Source: Nemertoderma westbladi
Taxonomy: Eukaryota > Xenacoelomorpha > Nemertodermatida > Nemertodermatidae
DNA: 64,000 bases
NCBI GenBank assembly: GCA_032718475.1
Contig: JAUCBJ010008162.1
Span: 19,076 to 83,075 of the forward strand
Direction of reading: 5' to 3'
How positions within the stretch are numbered: the first letter of the stretch is position 1; each line of letters opens with the position of its first letter. A model generated the notes under the pieces. It was not told the DNA's origin, made no database searches, and saw only the letters and a list, made by a program, of their open reading frames with translations. Positions 53,001 through 63,989 of this stretch are shown here, piece after piece. The position numbers were made by a program, and so were the translations under genes.

Positions 53001-56000
53001 TTTGCTAGATCATCCGCATCTTCAAGGCCAGTGTCCTTTAAGATGCGTCTCAAGAAAGTCATGGGCTGTCCACCATGCTTATTCATTCCATGAGGCTGCC
53101 AAAGTACAAGATTATGCACTGGCTGGTCCTCACGGCGAAAGCAATGTCCTGCAAAGCGGAGACGATTTTGTTCTAGTGTCAAGCTTGGGGGAACCAATGA
53201 GACACCTCCAATGCTATATAGTGTCTGGTTGGAGATGTGTGCATTGTACTTGACACAATGAACCCGGCGTAGCATTCTTGTGAATGTGCCATCCAGAGAT
53301 TTGGTGTCCTCATCAGTTAGAGCCCAGCATGGACTCCCATAGAGGAGTACTGGAACTACTGCTGCTCTAAATAATCGGACCTTAAGTTTCCGATTAATTC
53401 TCGGAGACTTCCAAATCCTGGAAAGTCTATTCAAGGCTGCCCATGCCTTTCCCTTACGTATTCGAAGGTCCTCACCTGACTTCCGGATCCATGATCCCAG
53501 GTAACAGAAGTCATCCACATGCTCAAGCATACCATCTTTTCAGCTTATGCTCATCCGATCAAAGACTTGCTGAGGACTTTCAAAGTTAACTGTCAAAATT
53601 TAGGTCTTTCTGGAGTTAATAAAAAGACCAACACTAGAAGCAGCATGTTCTAATGAGCTGAGGAGCCGTTGGGCTCCCTCTAGTGATTCTGAGAGTACTC
53701 CTAAGTCATCAGCAAAGTCTAGATCAGTTAGGTACTTGGCAGGATTTCCTCGACTTCTGGAGCCAGTAGGTGGAGTTATCTTCACCCCATCATCATTATG
53801 ATGATCTAAGGACATGCGTAGAACATAGTCAACAACAATTATGAACAAGAATGGTGCAAGTGTGTCTCCCTGGAGGACGCCCCATAACACTTCAAATGGT
53901 TCTGTGTCACCGTCAACAGTAGACACAAATGTTGTCGAACCATCGTATACTGATCTGATTGCTGCACTAATTTCATCAGGAATCCCATATAATGAAAGTA
54001 TGCTGAACATACGTGAGCGAGAGACTGAATCAAAGGCCTTGAATAAGTCAACAAAGATAACAGCCAGATGCCTGTCTTTTTTTTGATAACTCTTCAATTA
54101 TCCTTCTAAGTGCCCAAATGGGCTCCATGGTCCCACGACCTTTACGGAACCCATTCTGATTTCCACGGAGCAGTCTCTCACTGGGATCCCTGATGCGATT
54201 TAATAGAATTCTATTGTATAGCTTTGCAGCAATCGAGATCAATGAGATTCCCCGAAAAGAACCATAGAGTGTTAGGTTGCCCTTCTTGGGAACTGGCACC
54301 AACTTATTTGTTTTCATTTCTTGTGGGACTCTTGTTGTTCGGTACATGTCTACTATGATGGGATAGATGAGCTTTAAACACTCAGGTATTTTAAAGACCT
54401 CAGGGGGATCACCATCTACTCCACTGGCACGATTGGTCTTAATGCTCTTTGCAGCAGCCTTCACTTCTGCAAAGGAGATATCACCAATGGGAATATCTGG
54501 GAGTACAAAGTTATCAGGCAATACCCTGTCATTATTGAGGAGCTTTTCAAAGTGGGCCTTCCAACCATTGAGGCGATCGGCTGGTGATTCAGCCTTAACC
54601 TTGGTGGTTGGTTGGCTTTTTCGACCAGCAAGCAAGTTGATCGATCTCCATCCCTGGAATGATTGCCTGCTGTCGTCAGCATCATTGGTGGCATCAACCT
54701 GTTGGTTTATTAGCTCCTGTAAATTAACAGAGTACTGCCTGTTCAGGGACCTAGATGCAGCCTTAACTGCATTCTTGGCCACTATAGTCTGTTTGAGTCG
54801 GGACTCTTTCTGCGCCTTTTAGAGGTCATTTCGGCACTTCTGAATTTTGTTGTCAGTCCAGGGGGCCCGTTTCCTGTTTCGAGGGTATACAGGAACTGTT
54901 TCTGCAGCTGCTAACTTAACTGCCTCTGTGAAGGCAGTATAGCCCTCACAGTGATCTGCCGCCTCAGAGGCAAGAACCTCATACCTGTTGCTCAGCTGTA
55001 GTGTGAAGCTGGATCTCACACTTGGCTGTTGCAACAGAGAGGACCAGTCATGCCGCGGCAAGGCAGATTTCGTTGTTCTGCCAGCACGCAGACTAAGTCT
55101 TACCTTGGCCACAATAATGCGGTGATCACTGGAGAAGGGTCGTAGTGTAAATGCATTACAGTCTTGTATAGAGCTCCTGTATTTCCTGGAGCGGAAATAC
55201 AGATTTGTAACCGGTATTCAAATTTGTAATTGGAAATCCAAATTCGTAACCAGGCGCTCAGATTCGAAACTGGTTTAGAGTTGATATCCTGAAAAAAACG
55301 TTTGCGGCTTATGGCCTGTAAAAATATTAGTTTTGGTTTGGTTTAACTTCGGTTCCTTCACGGCGTCTTGACGCCGTCTTTAATATTCGTATGTATTATG
55401 GTATTCCACACATAGCGTGTCTTACTGTCGCGTTTAGTAAACGTCTCTACTCGTCTGTTACATAGCCAGACTGGACCAGTGTAGTCCTACACTTCTATGG
55501 AGGTTAATTGGACCGACTAATAAGTTAGGAGTACTGTTAGGATACCCAGAACTACCTCAACTAACAGTCGTATTCACAACAACACTTAAAAGATTAGAGT
55601 TGGAAGTAACTAAACTAACATGGGCTTTCTTTTACGATATAAATAATTGGCATACATTCTTTACAAGGATTTATTCACACTGAATATTTTCCCTATTTAT
55701 AAATTATTTTTATTTGTAGATAATTAAATCTCCATCGATTGACCCAATAATTAGCAGGAAGAAATTGTCTCCGCCGCCACACTCATCCGGCCCCATCAAC
55801 CAAAATACATTATCTCTAACCCAACATTCTTCGAATGTAAGTATTGATCTCCTTTCATTTACTCACCAACACAATTTTATTACCTTCATATTTATTATTA
55901 ATTGATTTATTCCAGAATTATATTTCATGACGATTATTACTAATTGAATACCGGTACAATAAATAGTACATCCATAGTTATTAATAACTATTTATAACTA

Positions 56001-56664
56001 TAAACCTAAAAATTGTCATACATTGGCAGCGCCACCTAGCGGTGCAGAACCATTTTTCCAATAAAATTTTTGTTAGATATGATGCCCCACCATTTTGGTC
56101 TATCATCTAAAAATTATGTAATTTTGAGTCAAAACCGTAAAACACTTAGAGTTTCGAACGCAACCCCGTTTTTTTGCTTTGTTCACTTGTATTTACTAAA
56201 TATTTAAATGTGAAAAAAAAATTATAGTGAAACATGTAAAATAAAAATATTAAGTACTACAATAGAAACAAACTTTATATAATATGCGAGTTGAAAAGTA
56301 CTTTACAGTGTTGTTATGATCCTCGTTTATTTATTTACCCTTATTCATTACGTTCTAACGTGTAACAAACCACTCGCGGTTCAGTAGCAGCACACTGCAA
56401 AGCTTTTCTTTACTCGCGAACATTAAAAACATAATAACATAATGTAGCGAAGGCTTCCTTGTATTATATTTAACAAATATGGTTAGTAGTGCTCGATTTT
56501 CTTTCATTGCTGTATTAATTTATTTCAGATTTAGCTAATTTTATTTTATTTTCCGTTGATTTTGTTTTTTTTAGATTAAAGATACAAGCTCATGGCATCA
56601 ATCCGATAGTTCTAAAATTAGACCGGTAGACACAGCAGAGAATCCTAGTGACGATTCGTCACAG
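46934..56664 (+). CDS. RIMBP-like: RIM-binding-protein-like gene, six internal exons (partial)
   Basis: Six exons with consensus AG/GT borders join in one frame: 46934-47038, 50260-50433, 50548-50746, 51399-51523, 55720-55836, 56575-56664. The joined product has two FN3 domains. The first is exons 1-2, with ITWFPG and then VNGAEE-TI-x-TGLSPSS-x-RV-VRT. The second is exons 3-4, with GLPDPPSDP, VLVSWLPVT, VTGYVIIVDG and IVVRTLSVNG-S-DS-PA-IPP. The FN3 sequence style, especially VSWLPVT with VTGYxxxVDG and SVNGxSxDSxPAxIPP, is that of RIM-binding proteins, which link presynaptic calcium channels to RIM at active zones. A Ser/Pro-rich linker follows (exons 5-6). The SH3 domains and both gene ends lie outside the window or were not found. 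Introns hold LINEs, a piggyBac-like MITE and a splice-site repeat array. Confidence 0.75.
47887..48595. mobile_element. piggyBac-like MITE (709 bp)
   Basis: Perfect 14-bp terminal inverted repeats ccctttgcataccg (47887-47900) and cggtatgcaaaggg (48582-48595), flanked on both sides by TTAA (47883-47886 and 48596-48599), the piggyBac target duplication. The subterminal left end repeats ggcacaccc-tatgagcca twice. No transposase frame, so non-autonomous. Confidence 0.85.
48850..48915 (+). mobile_element. diverged LINE family A 3' tail
   Basis: Short diverged match to the family A terminus: cgataagccggca, then atgcaagctgtaatgcag and tatgcc. Older than the other tails. Confidence 0.5.
49217..50190 (-). 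mobile_element. strongly decayed LINE family A copy in RIM-BP-like intron
   Basis: Minus-strand match to the 5' half of the 52904-55200 copy (NRHAVFTSEATDYCEG-type block 50030-49815, GSFRGISLISIAAK near 49370). Interrupted by many stops and by an 18-nt G run at 49444-49462. It ends only about 70 nt before the acceptor of the exon at 50260. Confidence 0.65.
50260..50433 (+). CDS. RIM-BP-like exon b (FN3-1, second half)
   Basis: Acceptor tttacag, donor gag/gtaagc; 174 nt, phase 1 in and out. Encodes VNGAEE, then TGLSPSSVCRVCVRTL and KTLPG, the E-G strands of FN3. Confidence 0.7.
50548..50746 (+). CDS. RIM-BP-like exon c (FN3-2, first half)
   Basis: Acceptor tttgtag, donor cag/gtgtgt; 199 nt, phase 1 in and out. 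Encodes GLPDPPSDP, VLVSWLPVT and VTGYVIIVDG, with a Gly/Thr-rich loop between strands. Confidence 0.7.
50821..51398 (+). repeat. fifteen tandem copies of a 3' splice site (41-bp unit)
   Basis: cagttgatcg recurs at 50821, 50862, 50903, 50945 and then every 41 bp to 51396. Each unit contains the first 24 nt of the next exon (ttgatcgtgtagttctcaat plus actt) followed by gtgtattttcctttcag, so each ends in a pyrimidine tract plus CAG. Copies 2-9 have ttttcctttcag, copies 10-15 ttttcgtttcag; the first has the presumably original aacttctttcag. Splicing to any copy except the last runs into TAG within the repeat. Confidence 0.85.
51399..51523 (+). CDS. RIM-BP-like exon d (FN3-2, second half)
   Basis: Uses the last of fifteen tandem acceptors; donor gag/gtatgt. 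125 nt, phase 1 in, phase 0 out. Encodes VDRVVLNTS, then RIVVRTLSVNGHSVDS and PAKIPP. Confidence 0.75.
51524..52903. other. RIM-BP-like intron, no gene seen
   Basis: AT-rich intronic DNA; includes a phrase (acggctctaacgatttcgtt, about 51610) related to one at about 26209. Confidence 0.4.
52904..55200 (-). mobile_element. longest LINE family A copy (2.3 kb), in RIM-BP-like intron
   Basis: Minus-strand copy with the family 3' end (cggcatgctgcattgcagct near 52911) and coding pieces 55140-54819, 54782-54048, 54097-53600 and 53530-52937. The 5'-most part reads SSDHRIIVAKVRLSLR, the C-terminal end of an APE-type endonuclease, so the family encodes endonuclease plus RT. RT blocks seen are NRASGVDG, SFRGISLISIAAKLYNRI, QNGFRKGRGTME, FVDLFKAFDS, GVLQGDTLAPFLF and LDFADD. 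One frameshift is at an A/T run near 54080 and there are stops near 54800 and 53600; 5' truncated near 55200. Confidence 0.9.
55201..55719. other. RIM-BP-like intron, no gene seen
   Basis: Contains a perfect 8-bp inverted repeat acggcgtc/gacgccgt near 55357; otherwise nothing recognised. Confidence 0.4.
55720..55836 (+). CDS. RIM-BP-like exon e (linker)
   Basis: Acceptor atttgtag, donor aat/gtaagt; 117 nt, phase 0 in and out, open in the frame predicted by exon d. Encodes a Ser/Pro-rich linker with RKKLSPPPHSSG. Confidence 0.6.
55837..56574. other. RIM-BP-like intron, no gene seen
   Basis: AT-rich, no repeat or frame of note. Confidence 0.4.
56575..56664 (+). CDS. RIM-BP-like exon f (linker)
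   Basis: Acceptor ttttttttag, donor cag/gttagt; 90 nt, phase 0 in and out. Polar Asp/Ser-rich. Supported by splice borders and frame, not by a domain. Confidence 0.5.
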
Positions 56665-57639
56665 GTTAGTTACGGGTAATCTCACCTTATCAGTTGCTAT
56701 AACAACTATACGCTAAAGAATCGTAAACTTCGTATTACATTCTCCACACAGAACAATGGCGTTTACTGTTCCAATACAAGTTATCGTACAATCTTTCTAT
56801 CTATCTCTCAAATATAGTAGAACCTGTCTTACACAGATTACAAGAAACATATGGGATTGGAAGATTTAAACCAAGAATGACTTGCATCAACCAAACAAAC
56901 TGCCTCCCAAACATATCATAATCACAATTACTGCGATGTATGAAATGTTATCCATATCCGCAACCTGGGAAACGACCCCAAAGAGCAGTTTATTATTCTG
57001 CAAAGGGGTCTTACTGTATTAGATAAATAAAATAAAGAACACGAATTATTTATACCTAATTCACCATTTTAAGTTAGTCTAATACCAATAAAAACATCGG
57101 AATAACCAATATAATGCAGTTGTACATGTACAAGCCTCCTACGAAAATTGGTGAAATGTTCCATTGAGTTTACCTAACAGCTGTTGGTACCCGGCTGGCA
57201 AACTGGTTCAGTTTAATCAACAGCTGTTGCTAATTGGCATCGTAGACATTGGAGTGAGCTGCTTTAATGTCGGCCTTTTGAATTTTTTCAATCTTCTTCA
57301 TAATTGAAGCGTTGTTACCTCCAAGAATATTCCAGAATAGAAGGAGATATGTCAAAACAGGGCAATGGAAGTAAAAAACTGGAAGTAAGAATATAATGCA
57401 GTTCAAATTTGTAATTTTGTTTTGTAGGTGGACGTGGCCTAGCATCATATTATAAAATATATCAGTGTTTCACACATCGATATTCACACAGCACAGGGAA
57501 TGGTGGTCCTGTATTATTATATATAGTTTTTATTTGAATTATATCGAATATAAATTAATTATCAATGAGTAATAATAAAGTTAACAGATGGTCAGTTTAA
57601 AATATTTTTATTTTATACTAAAGGAAGTATCCTCGTAAG
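56665..57639. other. non-coding DNA, nothing recognised
   Basis: Lies between the last visible RIM-BP-like exon (+) and the end of the FAM166-like gene (-). No supported frame. Confidence 0.4.
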
Positions 57640-57953
57640 TTATTGAGTATTAAAGGAAGATTTTGCGTCTTTTGTAGTGATAAAGAATCGCGCACCAAAC
57701 TTCCGCTGTTCCCCAGGCACGTGACCGCCGTAATCCGGTACCAGCCCAGCGTCAGTGTGGTATATCGTTTCTACTTCATTCTTTATAATTTCGCATTTTT
57801 CTTTTGACTCTTCGTTACTCGGCAACGGTACTGGTATATCTGTATCCAATAATTTATCTCGACAGGATTGAAGAGATTGAAACTGTTGTTTTGCGTTGGC
57901 CCTTAGTTGAGTATTCGTAGCGCCACAGAATCCTTCGAACTTTGGAACGTGCC
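57640..57953 (-). CDS. FAM166-like exon 3 (last)
   Basis: 314 nt; acceptor ctatag at 57959-57954, stop TAA at 57640-57642. Completes motif 3 and carries motif 4 (VPDYGGHVPGE). Confidence 0.7.
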
Positions 57954-60900
57954 CTATAGAAATGCATTATTTTGTTATAAAGAAACTTTGAAAAATACAA
58001 CTACTGTTAGTTACTACTATGTATGACCTTATGTTTCTGCTAAATCAACATTGTTCTTTATAAATCTTTTGTCATTTTGAATAATAATCCAAAAGCCCGA
58101 TTCTGGAGACTCACATCTTGCCTGAAGTATTTGTGTGCTAACGTTTCACATATTCCTTTTGTGTGCTAACGTTTCGCATATTCCTTTTGTGTGCTAAAGC
58201 TTCGCCTATTCCTTTTGTGTGCTAACGTTTTGCCTATTCCTTTTGTGTGCTAACGTTTCGCATATTCCTTTTGTGTGCTAACGTTTAGCCTATTCCTTTT
58301 GTGTGCTAACGTTTCGCCTATTCCTTTTGTGTGCTAACGTTTCGCCTATTCCTTTTGTGTGCTAACGTTTCGCCTATTCCTTTTGTGTTCTAACGTTTAG
58401 CCTATTCCTTTTGTGTTCTAAAGCTTCGCCTATTCCTTTTGTGTGCTAACGTTTCGCCTATTCCTTTTGTGTGCTAACGTTTCGCCTATTCCTTTTGTGT
58501 GCTAACTTTTCGCCTATTCCTTTTGTGTGCTAACGTTTCGCCTATTCCTTTTGTGTGCTAACGTTTCGCCTATTCCTTTTGTGTGCTAAAGTTTCGCCTA
58601 TTCCTTTTGTGTGCTAACGTTTCGCATATTCCTTTTGTGTGCTAACGTTTCGCCTATTCCTTTTGTGTGCTAACTTTTCGCCTATTCCTTTTGTGTGCTA
58701 ACGTTTCGCCTATTCCTTTTGTGTGCTAACGTTTCGCCTATTCCTTTTGTGTGCTAAAGTTTCGCCTATTCCTTTTGTGTGCTAACGTTTCGCATATTCC
58801 TTTTGTGTGCTAACGTTTCGCCTATTCCTTTTGTGTGCTAACTTTTCGCCTATTCCTTTTGTGTGCTAACGTTTCGCCTATTCCTTTTGTGTGCTAACGT
58901 TTCGCCTATTCCTTTTGTGTGCTAACGTTTCGCCTATTCCTTTGTGTGCTAACGTTTCGCCTATTCCTTTTGTGTGCTAACGTTTCGCCTATTCCTTTGT
59001 GTGCTAACGTTTCGCCTATTCCTTTTGTGTGCTAACGTTTCGCCTATTCCTTTGTGTGCTAACGTTTCGCCTATTCCTTTTGTGTGCTAACGTTTCGCCT
59101 ATTCCTTTGTGTGCTAAAGTTTCGCCTATTCATTTTGTGTGCTAACGTTTCGCATATTCCTTTTGTGTGCTAACGTTTCACCTATTCCTTTGTGTGCTAA
59201 CGTTTCGCCTATTCCTTTTGTGTGCTAACTTTTCGCCTATTCCTTTTGTGTGCTAACGTTTCGCCTATTCCTTTTGTGTGCTAACGTTTCGCCTATTCCT
59301 TTTGTGTGCTAACGTTTCGCCTATTCCTTTTGTGTGCTAACGTTTCGCCTATTCCTTTTGTGTGCTAACGTTTCGCATATTCCTTTTGTGTGCTAACGTT
59401 TCGCCTATTCCTTTTGTGTGCTAACGTTTCGCCTATTCCTTTTGTGTGCTAACGTTTCGCCTATTCCTTTTGTGTGCTAACGTTTCGCCTATTCCTTTTG
59501 TGTGCTAACGTTTCGCCTATTCCTTTTGTGTGCTAACGTTTCGTATATTCCTTTTGTGTTCTAAAGTTTCGCATATTCCTTTTGTGTGCTAACGTTTCAC
59601 CTATTCCTTTGTGTGCTAACGTTTCGCCTATTCCTTTTGTGTGTTAACTTTTCGCCTATTCCTTTGTGTGCTAAAGTTTCGCCTATTCCTTTTGTGTGCT
59701 AACGTTTCGCATATTCCTTTTGTGTGCTAACGTTTCACCTATTCCTTTGTGTGCTAACGTTTCGCCTATTCCTTTTGTGTGCTAACTTTTCGCCTATTCC
59801 TTTTGTGTGCTAACGTTTCGCCTATTCCTTTTGTGTGCTAACGTTTCGCCTATTCCTTTTGTGTGCTAACGTTTCGCCTATTCCTTTTGTGTGCTAAAGT
59901 TTCGCCTATTCCTTTTGTGTGCTAACGTTTCGCCTATTCCTTTGTGTGCTAAAGTTTCGCCTATTCCTTTTGTGTGCTAACGTTTCGCCTATTCCTTTGT
60001 TTGCTAACGTTTCGCCTATTCCTTTTGTGTGCTAACGTTTCGCATATTCCTTTTGTGTGCTAACGTTTCACCTATTCCTTTGTGTGCTAACGTTTCGCCT
60101 ATTCCTTTTGTGTGCTAACTTTTCGCCTATTCCTTTTGTGTGCTAACGTTTCGCCTATTCCTTTTGTGTGCTAACGTTTCGCCTATTCCTTTTGTGTGCT
60201 AACGTTTCGCCTATTCCTTTTGTGTGCTAAAGTTTCGCCTATTCCTTTTGTGTGCTAACGTTTCGCCTATTCCTTTTGTGTGTTAACGTTTCGCCTATTC
60301 CTTTTGTGTGCTAACGTTTCGTATATTCCTTTTGTGTTCTAAAGTTTCGCATATTCCTTTTGTGTGCTAAAGCTTCGCCTATTCCTTTTGTGTGCTAACG
60401 TTTAGCCTATTCCTTTTGTGTGCTAAAGTTTCGCCTATTCCTTTTGTGTGTTAACGTTTCGCATATTCCTTTTGTGTGTTACGTTCGCATATTCTTTTGT
60501 GTTCTAACGTTTCGTATATTCCTTTTGTGTTCTAAAGTTTCGCATATTCCTTTTGTGTGCTAAAGCTTCGCCTATTCCTTTTGTGTTCTAACGTTTCGCA
60601 TATTCCTTTTGTGTTCTAACGTTTCGCATATTCCTTTTGTGTTCTAACGTTTCGCCTATTCCTTTGGTGTGCTAACGTTTCGCCTATTCCTTGCAGGACA
60701 TTGCTTTCGCCGTGAGGACCAGCCAGTGCATAATCTTGTACTTTGGCAGCCTCATGGAGTGAATAAGCATGGTGGACAGCCCATGACTTTCTTGAGACGC
60801 ATCTTAAAGGACACTGGCCTTAAAGATGCGGATGATCTAGCAAATGTCATGGGTGATAGGGAGTTGTGGCGGTGCAATTTTGTTGACAAGCCGGCACAGT

Positions 60901-61868
60901 ATTCTTAAAAATGCAGCTGCAATGCAGCATGCCGATCCTATGTGTTTTAAAGTTTCGTATATTCCTTTTGTGTGCTAAAGTTTCACTATTGGCTGCAAGT
61001 TTTACACCGTGACAAAGTTACGGGTTAGACAAAGCGTGGGAACCTACCTGAATAACCAGGAATGTAGATAACATTGTCGATTTGCTGATTTGTCTTTTTG
61101 TCCACCCATTTATTAAGATGAGCGAGGAACAGCTTCTTATTACCGTCTATAGGTGGCAGGCGCGGACTAGAGAAGTCATCCTTTGCGTGGGTTCGAATGT
61201 GTTTCTGTTCCAAGTCAAACTTATAAACGGCACGTCCACAGGACTCAGGGTATACATTTCCAACTTCATGCTTATAGTTTGGTACGTGTCCTGTGGTAGA
61301 AACGTATAATTAGAAACGTAAAACGCATTATAGTGACCTGCTACGTGTCTTGCACACTTGTTGGACTCGACTATAATCCTATACATGGAACACACACACA
61401 TTATGGTTGCGTCTACTGAGAGAGTGAGAGAGAGGCGCGTGACATTTGCAATACGATTAGCAGTAAGGCAGTGGCGAACTTACATCGCATAAATGGTTAA
61501 TAATCTGATTTACACATAAATTTATTAAATAACTACTTGGATAACCCCATTGTGGAATAACAAACTATACTATGTATATAACTTGACTACTGAAGCAGTA
61601 GTACTCAGTACTAAATATATATTAAACCTGCATATCCAGACACCATCGTGTGGTAGAAGAATCTTTTATCTGCTTCATTGCCTTGTCTAACACGAGGCGG
61701 CTTGTCTCCGTGTATCGGGGGGAGGGTAACGCGTGTAGATCTGGGGGAATCTTCTAGAATCTGTCTGGTTGCTCTGGAGAAGTTATGACCCACTGAGTCA
61801 TATTGGAAGGTAGGAATGTGGCCCATATAGCCCGCAGGTATGTAGGGCTCATCTAATTGAACCCCCAT
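57640..61868 (-). CDS. CIMIP2-like: FAM166/CIMIP2-like ciliary microtubule inner protein (265 aa, three exons)
   Basis: Minus-strand exons 61868-61628 (ATG MGVQLDEP), 61290-61048 and 57953-57640 (stop TAA) join in frame to 265 codons; both introns are phase 1. The product contains four copies of the family motif GY-x-GHVP-x-x-x-x-x-x-G: YIPAGYMGHIPTFQYDSVGH (exon 1), SGYAG/HVPNYKHEVGN (exons 1/2), YIPGYSG/HVPKFEGF (exons 2/3) and VPDYGGHVPGEQRKFG (exon 3). This matches FAM166/CIMIP2 proteins, which bind inside the doublet microtubules of motile cilia. Borders are ccacag and ctatag acceptors and a cag/gtaggt donor; the exon 1 donor cag/gtttaa is weak. Intron 2 (3.1 kb) contains a 2.6-kb minisatellite and a LINE tail. 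Confidence 0.75.
58110..60690. repeat. 28-bp minisatellite, roughly 90 copies
   Basis: Unit ttttgtgtgctaacgtttcg plus cctattcc, with variants (gcatattcc, aaagttt, tttagcc and a 26-bp form cctttgtgtgc). Blocks of several units recur (for example the order around 58500-58620 and 58660-58790), so it has higher-order structure. Lies wholly in intron 2 of the FAM166-like gene. Confidence 0.92.
60692..60938 (+). mobile_element. LINE family A 3' tail inside the minisatellite
   Basis: About 247 bp matching the last coding part (GHCFRREDQPVHN to the stop at 60908) and 3' end of family A. Minisatellite units continue on both sides, so it inserted into the array. The coding piece has no stop until the natural one. 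Confidence 0.85.
61048..61290 (-). CDS. FAM166-like exon 2
   Basis: 243 nt, acceptor ccacag, donor cag/gtaggt; phase 1 both sides. Starts with HVPNYKHEVGN and ends YIPGYSG, so it begins and ends inside the same motif. Confidence 0.7.
61628..61868 (-). CDS. FAM166-like exon 1
   Basis: 241 nt from ATG (61868) to donor cag/gtttaa. Encodes the first motif (YIPAGYMGHIPTFQYDSVGH followed by NFSRATRQ) and the start of the second (SGYAG). The ATG is chosen because no in-frame upstream ATG is seen. Confidence 0.65.
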
Positions 61869-63740
61869 GACCAATAATTATAATCGTTAATTACTTTTAT
61901 TATAATTAATTGTTAATTATCGTTGTTAAGGTAGGCCTACTGTTGCGCCAGTAGAGCTTACAGATAGTCAGTGAAATGAAAGTAAGTGGTGAGAGAACTG
62001 TTGAGTACCGGTAATGGGCCTATCCCATATGTTATGTCCTAGGGACTCTACTGGACGGTCTCACCCGCCGTAAAATCAACTTTCACCCGCCCTTTAAACT
62101 CATTCTCCGTATAAAGTTCTACATTATGTAAAACTTCTTATTCCTATGGAGTTACATAATATTATAATAATAATAAAACATATAATATAACATAATATAA
62201 TGTAATTATTATTATTTTATTATTTATATTTATATTTATATTATTATAATATTATATTTCGGCACCATTTTTTTTATTTCTCATGCATAAAGGAAAACGA
62301 AATAAAACAAATCAAGTTCTTCGTAAGATTTGCTGCCAATTTTCTTTGTTGATTTCTATAATGTATGCTGAACATTACTTTTGATTTCTATTAACATTTA
62401 GGCCTACCATAATATTGTTTTTATATTTTCAAATAAATCACGTCTAAGAGAACACATGTAACAGGCTGACTGCTTTCATTTCAGAAATCATTAGACCTAA
62501 CCAGTTATTACAATCAGAATTAGGCTAAATTAAAAGTACTACTGTAGTAGATAAGTCAGCCTGTAGATCAATAAATAGAAAGTGAAAGTAATGCATTGTA
62601 ACATAATCAGAAATAAAAATTAAAGCTCAGCTTGGGATGAACTTTACATGTGGAATAGGATTCAAAAGTAAAGTAAGTTTAGTATATGAAATAATTTAAA
62701 AGTGAAATGTAAAGTTAAACATAGAAGAAATCAAAAACGGGTAATGGCGGCAAATCATCTCCCTAAAGATTACCAGTTAATTAATATGACTTTGTTTGTA
62801 AAAGTTCTGGCTCAAGCGCACCCCATCCCTCCCGCACCCTAACATGTTTATCTAAACCAATGGATATATTAATATCACAATTAATCACACAGGTTGCTTT
62901 AAAAACAAGGTGTTATTTTTTAACAAATATGAACCACCAATCCCGTAACGGGCCTTCTCTGTAAGGTGTTACTTTTACACACAAGTTTGTAAATATTTAA
63001 TACAAAAACCGATAAATTTATGTAGTGAAATATATCACTCTAGGATGATCTTTTTATGACTGACGGACAGGCTCTGGGTCGCACCCAATTCAAGCACCGA
63101 CACACCTCTCACCTCACACATTTCCTAATGACACCCTTTTCATCAGCTTATAAACGTTACATTAACATATAAAATATTCCAATTTTGCAATAATAATTAC
63201 AGTTATTAAGAATATAACCAATAAGGACTATTAAATATTCCGTCGTGGGAATTATTAATCGTTAATTAAATGTAATGTTATTGATATCGCGATATCTGGC
63301 CCCCTCTGATCTTTTGGCTCCTGTAATTGACAATATAATATAATTTGATTGGATAATTGCGGCGTTGTACTGTAGTTTATTATTGCCATCATTATTACTT
63401 AGCAACGGTAGGGGGTGTCTACTCCGACGTTTTCAATAACCGATAATTATTGCTGCTATTACGGAATAGAGTTCGCATTCGCATAGGTTCTAGATTTGAT
63501 TGGAATTCGTAATTTAGAATGAATTCGTAAATACTTATGAGTATGTAAACGATGACTGGGGTGGCATGTACTGTAGTACATGTAAGTAAATATTCAAGGG
63601 AAGAAAAGTCTGTTGGAACTATAGACCCCTCAAATACTAGATTGACTCGAGTACAACTCTGATACCTTTGTTCTGAATAAAACGTTTGTGTAAGTGATGA
63701 TTCCATATTTTCATATTTTGGATATAATAACCGAAATAGC
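61869..63740. other. non-coding AT-rich DNA, nothing recognised
   Basis: Includes (ata)/(tta)-rich stretches near 62160-62250. Probable promoter region of the FAM166-like gene at its left edge, but no defined element was recognised. Confidence 0.4.
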
Positions 63741-63989
63741 TCATAACATTCTTAATGTCTCGGGCGCGTAACTCTGGATGCGGTTATTTACGTTTGCTCC
63801 GGGTGGTATATTCGAGTCCCAACAACCTTTGTTTGCGTGGTAAACTTTGCGCGCGCTCGCGAAGTTCCGCGGTAACTGAATTGGTTGAACGGCGGGTGCA
63901 GCTCTGCTACTTCTAGTTTCATTCTCCGCAATCATCTTCTGTTTTGCGTTTAAGCTGCTCCTTTCTCTACTCATTCCAATCCTGTTCAT
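63741..63989 (-). CDS. small hypothetical protein or exon (82 codons)
   Basis: Open minus-strand frame from ATG 63989 to a stop at 63741. Balanced composition with ordered segments (PIQLPRNFASARKVYHANKG, then WDSNIPPGANVNNR) and higher GC than its surroundings, which suggests coding. It may be a single-exon gene or the last exon of a gene extending past the window edge. No family recognised. Confidence 0.35.
   Translation of the reverse strand: MNRIGMSRERSSLNAKQKMIAENETRSSRAAPAVQPIQLPRNFASARKVYHANKGCWDSNIPPGANVNNRIQSYAPETLRML

Noticed and set aside
58110-60690. CRISPR array
   Set aside because: The units are directly abutting 26-28-bp copies with no unique spacers, in an animal intron: a minisatellite.
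60680-60702. Splice acceptor ttccttgcag before a LINE-derived coding piece
   Set aside because: The same tttgcaggacattgc occurs inside other LINE A copies (for example 13853), so the AG is ordinary LINE sequence and the fit is a junction coincidence.
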